From positions 553,614 to 617,613 of the forward strand of contig JPHH03000015.1 of the NCBI GenBank assembly GCA_000750105.3: a DNA stretch of 64,000 nt, in the 5' to 3' direction. Under the pieces are notes generated by a model. It searched no databases. It was not told the origin of the DNA and saw only the letters and a list, made by a program, of their open reading frames with translations. Below, in pieces: positions 11,335-21,061 of the stretch. Position numbers and translations under genes: made by a program. Within the stretch, counting starts at the first letter, position 1. Each line of letters begins with the position of its first letter. Source of the DNA: Tolypocladium sp. Sup5 PDA-1. Lineage: Eukaryota > Ascomycota > Sordariomycetes > Hypocreales > Ophiocordycipitaceae.

Positions 11335-13221
11335 TCAGTCGGCCATGCCAATCTTAGTGTACGTGGCCCTCTCGGAGTCGCGCTGCATCTTGCGCCTCCA
11401 CAGGTAGTTGGCCGTGTACACGACAGCGGCGAGCCCAAAGATGGCGCCGCCCATTTGGATGCCCGTGGCGCCGAGCCTCGTCCTCAGGGGCGCGCGGATG
11501 CTGGTGATGTCGCTGGACATGATGACGGGCAGGCCGTTTTCCATGTCGATGACATACGTCGACCCGAGGACGGCGCCGTCGGCGGCGAGGGCGGCGGCGC
11601 CAATGTAGCGCCGAGTGATGTTGGCGCCGAGGTGGATGGCGGTTTCGAAGCCTCTTCGGGGGGCTTCGGCGATGAGGTTCTTGTAGTTGTTGATCTTGGT
11701 GGCGTTGTCCGCGGCGAGCTACAATGTGTTAGCGATACTACCTTAAGATGAGGCGCAACATATCATGGGGGGGATACCACTGCCCAGGACTTGACATCAG
11801 TAGCCCCGTTCCATGAGACATAGACGGTTGCGTTCGATGTCGTCCTATTTGGGGCATCGACGGCCGCACTCGGAGGCCAGGTAGGCTTCCCCTGCCACTG
11901 GTGCTTGTAGACGCGGTAGGCAAACATGTCGGCGAGAGACTCGACCCCAATCTTGCCACGCTGGATATCCATGACTGGCGTTCCGTCACTCTTGTACTCG
12001 ACAAAACCCGGGCTGTGGCCCCATCCAATCAATACATTGCCGCTCTCAAGCTGCTGCAGCCCACCCATGGCGCCAGAGTTGATGCTCTCGGGATGAAAGT
12101 ACTCGTGGACCACGCGGGCCGTCATATTGACGGCATTAATCTCCAGGTGCAGACCGCGGCTCTCACACTTGCCCTCGCAGAGCCCCGTGGCCTCGCCGTG
12201 GTTGTCAAAAATGGTGATGTGGCTCTGGTTGTGGAAGAAGCGGGCGTCGTGCTGCCAGCCAAAGTTGGTGGCTGTCCCGTTGCTCGAGTCCTTGAACTGG
12301 TTCCTCTTGCCTCCGAGGGTCCATATCGGATGTCCGTCTTTGCCGTCGACGAGAGCGAGGAGCGACAGGTGGCGGCTTGATATCAGGTAGTTGCCGTCTA
12401 CCGTCTGACGGAATGTTAGTGACCCCTTTTGCAATGCGCCGAGCCCCATGCAAGCAGCGTACCTTTTCGATCGAGTTGATGTGGAAAAAGTCAAAGCCCG
12501 AGTCGGGCGTCACGCCGTACGCCTCGTCATACCTGGCAAACGAGTCGGCAATGTCAAAGTAGTCCGAGGCATTCCACTCGAACAGCACCTTGTTAGTCTC
12601 CGGGTCCACCTCCTGAAAGCCGCTATCCATGAGCAGCGCCTCCTCCGGCCCCCCGACGGCGCTGCAGTTGTACGGAATGTTAAAGTACGTCGAGAAGATG
12701 ATGGTCTCGTCCGGCGTAAGCATCATCTCGTGCATGTCGGCGAGCGCGAGGCCGTGCAGTCCCTGCGCCGTGACGTTGTACTTGAGGTGGTAGTGTTCAT
12801 CGTACACGAGGCAATACCCGCTCGCGTGGCCGCGGTTGTGCATGCCCTCCCAAAAGGTCATGTAGCGCGTGCCGTTGACGACCTGCACGTTGGAGGCGTA
12901 CGTGTTGTCGTAGCGCTGGTCGGCGTAGACGAGGCTCAGGTCGCGGGCATCGAAGATCATGGGGCCCGCCTTCATGTGGCCGTAGACGGTGCCGAGGAAG
13001 AGGTACGGCGCGGCGTCGGCGTGCGCGCGGTCCCACGAGTTGATCTGGAAGACGGGCGCGACGATGTCCGAGGAGCGGAACGTCTGGCTGGGGAAGCCGC
13101 CCTGCGAGTCGGCGTAGGCCGTGAAGTGGTCGATGTTGGAGTAGATGCCCAGGTCGGCGATGGCAGAGCCAGTCCACCACAGCGCCGCGACGCCCGCTGC
13201 CGTGGACCACAGGGGGGGCAT
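11335..13221 (-). CDS. Arylsulfotransferase (ASST)-family secreted or membrane-anchored protein
   Basis: Exons 13221-12463, 12404-11778 and 11718-11335 give 589 aa with phase-0 junctions. The second donor is GTATCC, a weak match chosen because it joins the frames WAV and LAADNATK. An N-terminal signal peptide (about residues 1-22, MPPLWSTAAGVAALWWTGSA) precedes a beta-propeller-like domain. Typical motifs are YGHMKAGPMIFD, LHGLALADMHEMMLTPDET, FDFFHINSIEK and TLGGKRNQFKD, matching the fungal Arylsulfotran_2 group. N-glycosylation sequons are frequent. A hydrophobic segment near the C-terminus (GGAIFGLAAVVYTANYLW) followed by basic residues suggests a single-pass anchor. Bacterial ASSTs move sulfate between phenols; the substrate of the fungal members is unknown, so activity is only inferred. 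Confidence 0.88.
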
Positions 13222-14218
13222 CGTATTGAATGCTGCGGGGAGATGAAAGATGCGGTTGATCAGAGACAGTGACGAGAAACAACGCCGTGGGGTGAAAGGG
13301 TAAGGGTCTTCAGGGTCTAGGCACGTGCTGAAGGAACGAGCGAGCAGGTCTGGGATTCAGGTCGAGGAAGGGGCAGTAGAGACTGGACACATCGCAAGCA
13401 GTGTTTGGGCAGCTGCCGTGTAAGTCGCAGTTACCAATGGTGTTTGCCAAACAAACTCGGAGCCCTGTGCTGGAACAAAGACACGGACAGAGCCCACGCG
13501 GCGGCTGGATACAAAGAGAGAAAGGGACATCAGGAGAAGTGAAAAGGAAGGATGCATTGATGGAATGATGGGCGGGCACAGGGCCGCTGATCCCGAGGTT
13601 TGGTGCTTCACTGCTTAGCCTAAAGGCGAGCCAAGGTGCGATTCCACGATTCAAATTACGGGGATGGTGGACTGGTTCAGACCCCTGGACATGTCATCAC
13701 CAAGCCGGCTCGTCGGCGGCCTGTCGGCGTCCACAATGAGGTCGAGCATCTTCACTACCTACGTTTCAGATGCTGTGTTGTCGTCTCATGCACGTATAGG
13801 GGAATTCTACGCGGCAGCGTCTCTTCGACTCTGTTGGTAAAAGACCCCGTAGGTAAACATCCGTTGTCCAGCTGTAAAGTTCAGTCTTCTCCACGCCGTT
13901 ACGAATCACCTCTGCCCCTGATTACGATGCCCTCCCCACGATTGAAACGAAACCCACAGCGCCCGCTCCTGCAAGTGCGGGGCCGCGCGCTCAGATCTCT
14001 CTTGGCAGTCTCCATCATGAATCGCTTCTAGCAAGAAGTATGTAATGCTTCTTACGTACCTATGCTCACGTTTCCGGGAACAATACACGAAACGCCAGCG
14101 GGAGGATTCGTAACTTAAAGACGAGTTGGGGGAAATAGCATCAGCACAGTAGTAGGGAGGAGGCTTTTAGGTGCGCACGTAGTTAATTATCCCGTTTTAC
14201 GAATAGTCCCGTTCTTCA

Positions 14219-14263
14219 AGGCATTGTGGCGGTCCCGCAGGAACCGGTCCTTGCACAATGCCT
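14219..14263. repeat. Inverted repeat, perfect 10-bp arms
   Basis: aggcattgtg (14219-14228) and cacaatgcct (14254-14263) are perfect reverse complements flanking a 25-bp loop. It could be a hairpin or the end of a degraded mobile element; no target-site duplication is evident. Confidence 0.6.
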
Positions 14264-14559
14264 CCCAATATCGCTAACCTTAGCAATTCGCCGGCAATAA
14301 TATGAATGAGAGGTTTGAACGGTGATTGTTCGATTGCCTCCCCCCCAATGGCCTTGCCTTATTGCTAGGGCTGTCTAGCCTACAATTGTCTACTACATCT
14401 TCTGCACCCTGTAATTGTCCACTTTTGCCCCCGATTCGTACACTCGCACGCCCGTCAAACCTCCCTTAAAAGTCCCATCCTTCAAGCTAAACCCCGGTCT
14501 AAAAAGTCTGGTTACAACCCCGCGTTTAACACCAGATGCCTATCCGTATAAGAACGCAC

Positions 14560-14714
14560 TATCTATCTAGACTTAGAAAAAAAGCAAACTGATAATTGAT
14601 TATAACTAAATTATATATCTCGCTATATATATAAGTACTTCATGATAAGTATTTACTTAATATTTCAAATCTAGCTAATTCTAAGTTATACAGCATTATA
14701 CTAAGAGAGTATAA
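14560..14714. other. AT-rich patch
   Basis: About 150 bp rich in TA and AA steps, with runs such as tatatatataagta and ttatatatctcgc, in an otherwise GC-rich neighbourhood. It borders the cysteine-rich open frame. It is consistent with, but does not prove, a RIP-mutated repeat remnant. Confidence 0.5.
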
Positions 14715-14978
14715 CTGCCTGTTTACGACTGCATAAGGTACTGCAGAAAAACTAACCGTTGTGACGAGTGTAGATACTGTATAAGTTGTGGAATTGTTGC
14801 TGCAGTCGTGCCGGATAAGTGTACGGACTATACAGAGGCGTGTAGCGAACTGACACGCTCAGCTGTCCTGTCCACAGGGAGAAAAGGGGACAGGACGAAC
14901 AAGAACAGAAGAGATCACGATGAAGACACATGGCCTCTGCCTACTCCGTACGGACTACACATCGATCCATTCCGGTGA
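14715..14978 (+). other. Cysteine-rich open frame without a start codon
   Basis: An 87-codon open frame bounded by stops, with no ATG. Its first half has eight cysteines: C-x3-C-x5-C-x2-C-x2-C-x2-C-x10-C-x6-C, including the core CDECRYCISC. Such spacing is rare by chance and resembles a metal-binding finger, but I do not recognise a family. It may be an exon of a decayed gene or element, since it sits between the AT-rich patch and the 2EXR-like relic. Confidence 0.3.
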
Positions 14979-15099
14979 CTGACACCTTTTATGTTTGCCC
15001 CCACACCCGTAAACGTTGGTTGGACCTAGCGGAGACCAACTTGGTGTTTCACACCAACCCACGAGTACAAAAGCCCGAGGTCTGCCCATGTGGCCGGTG

Positions 15100-16003
15100 A
15101 ACCTATACGAGAGAGAAGAAGGACCGGGGAGTATGCAGCCAACGCGGCCATTTGTCGTCGACATCGGATTCCCTGCTATAATGCACGTATGCCAGGAATC
15201 CCGCGCGCTGGTGCGGAACGCCAAACGCAGTGGAGTGAGGTTCCGCTCGTCAAATGCAGCAGGATGCCCTGTGCCCTTTCGGCACTATCGACCCGAGCTT
15301 GACACCCTAACTAGGGTAGTGAGAACTTCCAGCCGCTATTCTTCGCCGAGGCCGTGTAAGATAAGCTCTATAACGTCGAGTCATTAGCTCTTGACTTCCA
15401 ATTGTGCTTTCGCTACCCAAGTTTTTTTGCCGACTTCCCGCGGGGTAGGTTAGACGCGCTATAAACTCTCTCACTGGTATTGCCGGACTCGACCGGCAAG
15501 AATAAAATCGACGGCAACAGAAGGCCGGAAAACGTCGTATTCAGGTAGCCCGCTCGACGGTGCAAGCTACGACTGATTCCCCAGGACATTCAGGACACCA
15601 TACAGGTTACGCCGCATATAATGGGGCAGAATCAGTCGGGGCCGTTGCTACTTTCGCTTGCCTTGCTATTAGCTCGAGAGGGAATTGAGGAAAAAGTGCT
15701 TGATCGTCGTCCCACGAACTGGCTATGCAGAGGGCCTACCCGTTATGCTACGTGGTAGATGAAGGGATGTTCCTGGAACATGTACCATTCATTGCTTACA
15801 TATTTGTCGATTTCCAAAAGGATGGAACCTGGAAGGAGGTTTGCGGCGAGAGACAGTTTGTTGTCCTCGCGTTGGATAGTGTAATGTCAGGGCGGTATGT
15901 TCCTATCGCTGAGAGGCCGGATCCAGAACTTGTCCGAGTGAATGACCTTGATGACGACTTCGAGGTAAGTTATATACCGGACAGCGACGACGGCCACTGG
16001 TAG
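15100..16003 (+). pseudogene. 2EXR-domain-like gene relic
   Basis: The frame at 15100-15387 contains the hallmark of fungal 2EXR proteins: PAIMHVCQESRALVR followed about 25 residues later by YRPELDTL. The usual N-terminal LPxELRxxIW block cannot be found in frame upstream. A later frame (15725-16003, 92 aa, starting MQRAYPLC and ending DSDDGHW) has the acidic, hydrophobic character of a 2EXR C-terminal part. The intervening 340 bp contains stops in every frame, without a convincing single intron. I therefore read this as a decayed gene; a multi-intron functional gene is not excluded. 2EXR proteins have no established molecular function. Confidence 0.4.
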
Positions 16004-16161
16004 GGTCGGGTACAAAGAAGTCAACTCGTCTTATGAGACCATTTTCTCTCCATGTGATGCTGGTTCACTCGGTATTTATCAGAGCAGGAAGACATTTTGG
16101 AGTGGGAGGCATATCCGTACCAACAGCTACACCGACCGAGCCACGGGCACGACGCTCGACC

Positions 16162-16989
16162 ATGGCGTACAGGCGTTTTAGCATTGCTAATATTACCCAC
16201 GGCCACTTTGCCCAGTTCAACATCCCCATTGCCGATGGGTCCGTCGAGCCCAAGACCCAGATCTTCGCAGACTTCCAGACGGCGAAACAGCTCACGGCGG
16301 GGAGCAGCCGCAATTACTCGGCTTACGTCAAACAGCCGAGCAAGTATCCGTGGTCAGAGTACAGCCGGGACCTGCCGTATCCCGTCGTAGAAGACTTGCT
16401 GCTGCCCTTCGCTTCGGCAAACTCGTCACCAAGTACAGTCTCAGGGACGTTGCATACAATGCCTACTTCAGCTCTCGGGGTCAATCCAACATCCTGCAGC
16501 TAGCTGACGGCCAACGTCATGAAACTCTGACATATCTTGTACCGATGCCCTTCGAGGTGGTGATGTCGTGACCAAAGTCCACCAAAACGATGAGATATAT
16601 ACAAGAGCCAAAGCCGAGCTTGGTTCCGACGCCCCGGTCTCACCAACTCTGATTGCAACAACGTGCTCAAACGACGCAGGCTCGGGGGTCCGGTTGGTTG
16701 TCAAGACACCGTCGGGCTGCAAGCTCATCCACGCACGCAAACTGCTCATCAGCATCCCACCTCGGATGGAAGACGCGGCCCCTTTCGATGTCGACGAGGA
16801 GGAGTCTAGGCTCCTCTCTCAGTGGGATCACAGCGCTTACCACACCATGCTTGTCCGCAACACGGGGTTGCCCGCGCTTGACTTCATACATGCCGCCGCC
16901 CTCTCACGGCTCAACCCTCTACCAACGTTCACCAAGACTCACCATCCTTTCCCTACAAGCACAGCCGAGCCCATGAGCAAGAATCACGT
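16162..16989 (+). pseudogene. Flavin amine oxidase fragment (beta-cyclopiazonate dehydrogenase-like), frameshifted
   Basis: Three successive frames encode pieces of one protein resembling FAD-dependent amine oxidases of the beta-cyclopiazonate dehydrogenase-like group. The pieces are FNIPIADG and PYPVVEDLLLPF (16162-16415), then FGKLVTKYSL (from about 16416), then GDVVTKVH and LLISIPPRMED to VRNTGLP (from about 16555). The shifts fall inside conserved sequence, at about 16410-16420 (a small duplication, ttcgcttcgg) and about 16550-16560, with no splice sites to explain them. The N-terminal FAD-binding GxGxxG part and the C-terminal third are missing. This is a decaying relic and should not be annotated as functional. 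Confidence 0.7.
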
Positions 16990-17206
16990 GTTAAAAGTAT
17001 CATACAATACACTAAATCCCAACATTAAACTATATTTACCACTCTCATAAAGTCCCTTTTAGCCATCTTGAAAACATGTTGGATCCGTCTCTTCATACAA
17101 CCCAGAAACAACAAACCCAGAAACCCAACAGCGGCATATGCAACCAAGTTCAAAATATCGAGACGAGACACCGGCGGAAGCCAGTGAAGTGGCGGCAGCG
17201 AGAGCG

Positions 17207-20200
17207 TTAAATCGGCTCCTCGCGCGGCTCGATGAGCACCTCGTTCACAGCCACGTGCTCCGGCTGCAACAGCGCAAACATAATCGCCCCGGCCACGTCC
17301 TCCGCCTCCAGCACCTTCGCCCCCGTCGGCTCCCCGTACTTCTTGAGCGCCTCGGCGTCCGTTGATATGCCCAGCAGCCCCGTGTCCACGTTCCCTGGCT
17401 GCACCGACGTGACGCGCAGCCCAGAACCCGCCGTCTCCAGCCGCAGCGCCTGCAGCGTCGCCTCGACGAAGAACTTGCTCGCCGAGTAGACGCCCAGCCC
17501 GGGAAACACCTTGCGCCCGGCGTCCGACGATATCGCCACGATGTGTCCACTGCCGCGCTTGAGGAAGCCGGGGACCGTGGCTGACAGGCAGTGCAGCAGG
17601 CCCTTGCAGTTGACGTCGACGGTGCGCTCCCACTCCTCCGTCTGGGTGTTGGCCATCATGGTAAAGTACATGACGCCCGCGCAGACGACCAGCATGTCGA
17701 TGTCGCCCAGCTGCTCCGCCACCGTCCGCATGAGAGCCTGCACCTGCACCGCGCTCGTCACGTCCGTCGGCACCGCCAAGATCTTGCCGCTGCTGCCCGC
17801 GAGCTTGGCCTTGACGCCTTCGAGGGCGTCCTTGCGACGGGCGGCGAGCGCGACGTGGGCGCCCTCGGCGGCGAGCTTGGCGGCCACGGCGGCGCCCATG
17901 CCGGAGGATGCACCGGTCACGACGGCGACTTTACCGGCCAGACGGCCCTTCTTGGCGTTCAAGTGGATGCCGTTGCCGTTGACATTGAGACGGCGCGGCG
18001 GGCGTGGGAGCCAGCCTCGGGCGTAAAAGTGCCGGGCATACGTCTCCCACAGCGTCGCGTCAATCTTGGGCCGCTCCAGGCCGTAGATATCCAGCGCCGG
18101 TTGCGTAAGCCCATCCTTGAGAACAGTGACGCACTGCAGCGTATCAACCGTAGGCATACCACCGCGGAGAATATCCACGGTAAACGGGTCATCACCTCCT
18201 CGCGATCCGCGCTTCTCGCCCCAGAGCGCAACCCACTCCTCCCAGGGGAGCTTCTTCGTCGGGTATCCCAGCGCGTTGAGACTGTCGAACACTTCGTTTG
18301 CCGTGACCGGGTTCGGGTCTCCGAGGTGGTACAGTCGCTGCTTGGTATCGGGGTGGTTGGCGAGCGTGATGATGGCCTTGCTGACAAAGTCCACCGGCGT
18401 CATCTCCGCGAGCCAGCCGTCGACCTCGGGGGCAAAGCCAAGATGCAGAGACTCGACAATGATGGCGTTCAGGAGGTCGTATGTGTTGGTCGACCCGGTG
18501 ACGCTATGGCCGCTGATGGTGCCCGGTCGATACACCTTGACCGGGATGCCACGCCGTCCAGCCTCGTAGACCAGCGACTCCGCCACCCACTTCGTCTGGC
18601 CGTAGCCATCGAGGAGCTTCTCCGGCACCGAGTCGATATCGAGCATCGTCTCTTCCGTCCAGCCCTTGATCGACGGGGGGAGCACTCCATTGGTGGAAAC
18701 ATGGTGAACCGTCGCTCCCCCGCGTGACGCCAGCCGCAGAATCTCCCGAGTACCCCCCACGTTGGCATTTCTCAGCGCAGCATAGGGGTACACCAGGTTC
18801 ACCGTGGCAGCGGCATGGACAATGACCTCCACGCGGGCTGCCAGCTCGTCAAACGCCTCCGGCGACAGGCCGAGGCGGTTTCGGGCCAAGTTGCCCGGCA
18901 CAATCTCCATGCGGTCGAGCATCGTGTCGTCCCAGATTCCCATATCGATGAGGTTCTTGCGAATTCGTGCGATACCTGCCGGGCGGTAATCCTCCGAGGG
19001 CTCCGTGAATCGCACCAGGCACAGCACATGAGCCGAGGTGCTGTCCAGGATGGCCTTGAGCAGGAACGCTCCCAGGTACCCCGTGGTACCCGTCAACAAA
19101 ACCGTGTCGGCGTCATTCAGTCGCCGCATCGGTGTTCCATTAGACTGAATCTCATCCGGCAGCATGCAATCCGCCCGCAGGACAGCCGGGAGATCAGCCT
19201 GCACCGCCGCAGTGTGTCCGTCCCGCGCCGCCCGGACAGCGTCCAGGTGGCCCTCCAGGGTCGGGTTACCAGCCAGGGGCGCCAGCGGGACCGGGAATCC
19301 AAACGCCCTCGTCAGTCGGCCGGCCAGGTCTGCGAGAATCAGGGAGTGTCCGCCCAGGTCAAAGAAGCTGTGGTGCGGCGCGATGGCGCTGGCGGGGATG
19401 CTGAGAGACGCCGCCCACATCTTGACAATGGTATCCATCTTGACCTTGGTGTCCTGTTCCTTCTTCTTCTTCGCGGCCACGGCGGGAGTCCTTGGTGAGG
19501 GCGGCGGCGGCAGGGCCTTGAGGTCAGTCTTGCCGGAGACGCCGTGTGTCGGCAGCTCCTCGAGCTCGACCCAGAGCGGCGGGATCATGTAATGGGCGAG
19601 ATGGTCGGACAGCGCTCTCCGGGCCACGGGGCTGTAGCCAGACTCGTCCACCACCAGCACCGTCCGGCCCCTGGGCTCGCCCTTGTCAGGGACAACGTAG
19701 GCGACCAGCTGCTTCTCGAGGCCATCGCCACGAGCAACGACGGCACAGTCACGGACAGCCAGGTGCTTCACAATGGAGGTCTCGACAGCGCCGGGCTGCA
19801 CCGTGTATCCCCGTGTCTTGATCATGCCGCCCACTCGGCCAGTAATCTCCAGCAAGCCCGAGGGCAGAATCCGCGCCATGTCTCCCGTCCGGTACATGCG
19901 CGCGCCGTGCTTGAACTCAAAGGGGTCAATCTGGAAGGCCTTGGCCGTCGTCTCCGGGAGGTTGAGGTACCCCCGCGCCAGCAAGTCACCACCGACATAC
20001 ATCTCGCCGCTGGTGCCGACGCTGACCCGGTTGCCAGCCTGGTCCAGGATATAAATGTGCTCCGGGTCCAACGGCGGTCCGACAGGGCAGACGCGAGACT
20101 CATAGTCGATGAAGGTCTTGATGTCGCCGGCGGCCACCTCGTGCGTCTCGCTGGCGCTGTACACGTTGAGCAAGCGCGTGTTGGGGAGCGCCGCAAACGC

Positions 20201-21061
20201 CCGCCGGCAGAGGTCCGTGGTCACGACCTCGCCGTTCAGCCACAGCGACTTGAGGTCCGGCAGCGTCTCGGCCAGGTTGTCGTGGCGAGCGAGGACCGTG
20301 GCGAGGAGCGTCGGGGTCATGAGCGTGTCGGTGATGCGCCGCGCGGAGAGGTACTCGACGAGGGCCACGGGATCGTAGCTCGAGCTGTCGGGGACGGCGA
20401 CCGTGGTCGCTCCCCGGAGCAGCGGCCGCAGCATCTCCCACACGAAGAAGACGTTGCAGGCTACCCGGTCGCCCGGCTGGAGATCCCGCAGCTGGAACCT
20501 CAGGTCGTATGAGCGAATGGCCGCCCGGTGCGGGTTCGCAATGCCCTTGGGCTGGCCAGTGGTGCCGGACGAGTACGACACGAAAGCCAGACGCTCGAGG
20601 TCCTCCTCATCTGGCAGCGGCGCCTTCATCTCCGCCAGCATCGGCTCCTGTCCGTGTCCATTCGTCTCCGGCTGGTCGATGACTATGACGGGCACGTCCG
20701 CCTCGATGTTGGCGGCGTGCGCCTTTTGCGTGATGATGACGGTCGGCTTGGCGTCGTCGATGACATCGCGCAGCAGGCCGGCCGGGTACGCCAGCTCGAG
20801 GACGAGGAACGCGCCGCCGGCCCGCAGCGCCGCCAAAGAGGCAATCACGTAGTCGGCGCTGCGGCCCATGAGCACGCCGACGAGGTCCTCGCGGCCGACG
20901 CCATGCTGCCGCAGCCGGTCGGCCAGGGCCCACGTCTCCCGGTCGAGCTCCGCGTAGGTCAGCGTGCGCGCCTCGTCCTCGAGGGCGATGGCGTCGGGTG
21001 TCGCCTGGGCCTGTTGCACGAACAGGGCGGCCAGGTCTTTGGTGACGTCAATGACTGCCAT
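17207..21061 (-). CDS. ATRR-type NRPS-like carboxylate reductase (candidate glycine betaine reductase)
   Basis: Single exon, 1284 aa, from the ATG at 21061 (the frame extends upstream only via TTG). Domains in order: adenylation (about 10-525) with SYSSGTTGQPKG (162-173), YRTGD (390-394) and a C-terminal GKTD (510-513); thiolation with DLGGHS, phosphopantetheine Ser573; thioester reductase R1 with TGTTGYLG (657-664) and Y820/K824; and a second SDR reductase R2 with TGASSGMG (1049-1056) and YSASK (Y1192/K1196). There is no condensation domain. This A-T-R1-R2 order is that of fungal ATRR, which reduces glycine betaine through betaine aldehyde to choline. All key residues look intact. Substrate assignment rests on architecture, not on pocket analysis. 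An alternative would be another carboxylic acid reductase. Confidence 0.88.
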   Translation of the reverse strand: MAVIDVTKDLAALFVQQAQATPDAIALEDEARTLTYAELDRETWALADRLRQHGVGREDLVGVLMGRSADYVIASLAALRAGGAFLVLELAYPAGLLRDVIDDAKPTVIITQKAHAANIEADVPVIVIDQPETNGHGQEPMLAEMKAPLPDEEDLERLAFVSYSSGTTGQPKGIANPHRAAIRSYDLRFQLRDLQPGDRVACNVFFVWEMLRPLLRGATTVAVPDSSSYDPVALVEYLSARRITDTLMTPTLLATVLARHDNLAETLPDLKSLWLNGEVVTTDLCRRAFAALPNTRLLNVYSASETHEVAAGDIKTFIDYESRVCPVGPPLDPEHIYILDQAGNRVSVGTSGEMYVGGDLLARGYLNLPETTAKAFQIDPFEFKHGARMYRTGDMARILPSGLLEITGRVGGMIKTRGYTVQPGAVETSIVKHLAVRDCAVVARGDGLEKQLVAYVVPDKGEPRGRTVLVVDESGYSPVARRALSDHLAHYMIPPLWVELEELPTHGVSGKTDLKALPPPPSPRTPAVAAKKKKEQDTKVKMDTIVKMWAASLSIPASAIAPHHSFFDLGGHSLILADLAGRLTRAFGFPVPLAPLAGNPTLEGHLDAVRAARDGHTAAVQADLPAVLRADCMLPDEIQSNGTPMRRLNDADTVLLTGTTGYLGAFLLKAILDSTSAHVLCLVRFTEPSEDYRPAGIARIRKNLIDMGIWDDTMLDRMEIVPGNLARNRLGLSPEAFDELAARVEVIVHAAATVNLVYPYAALRNANVGGTREILRLASRGGATVHHVSTNGVLPPSIKGWTEETMLDIDSVPEKLLDGYGQTKWVAESLVYEAGRRGIPVKVYRPGTISGHSVTGSTNTYDLLNAIIVESLHLGFAPEVDGWLAEMTPVDFVSKAIITLANHPDTKQRLYHLGDPNPVTANEVFDSLNALGYPTKKLPWEEWVALWGEKRGSRGGDDPFTVDILRGGMPTVDTLQCVTVLKDGLTQPALDIYGLERPKIDATLWETYARHFYARGWLPRPPRRLNVNGNGIHLNAKKGRLAGKVAVVTGASSGMGAAVAAKLAAEGAHVALAARRKDALEGVKAKLAGSSGKILAVPTDVTSAVQVQALMRTVAEQLGDIDMLVVCAGVMYFTMMANTQTEEWERTVDVNCKGLLHCLSATVPGFLKRGSGHIVAISSDAGRKVFPGLGVYSASKFFVEATLQALRLETAGSGLRVTSVQPGNVDTGLLGISTDAEALKKYGEPTGAKVLEAEDVAGAIMFALLQPEHVAVNEVLIEPREEPI

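Larger units (their letters stand above)
13222..14714. other. Gene-free region, including an AT-rich patch
   Basis: No convincing coding sequence. Part near 13222-13500 should be the promoter of the arylsulfotransferase gene. From about 14100 the composition changes: an inverted repeat at 14219-14263 and a clearly AT-rich patch at about 14560-14715, unlike the GC-rich surroundings. This may mark an old repeat-induced mutation (RIP) or transposon remnant. No transposase motif was seen. Confidence 0.5.

Noticed and set aside
17591..18727. 378-codon plus-strand frame in the ATRR gene
   Set aside because: Antisense shadow of the R1/R2 domains; no independent motif.
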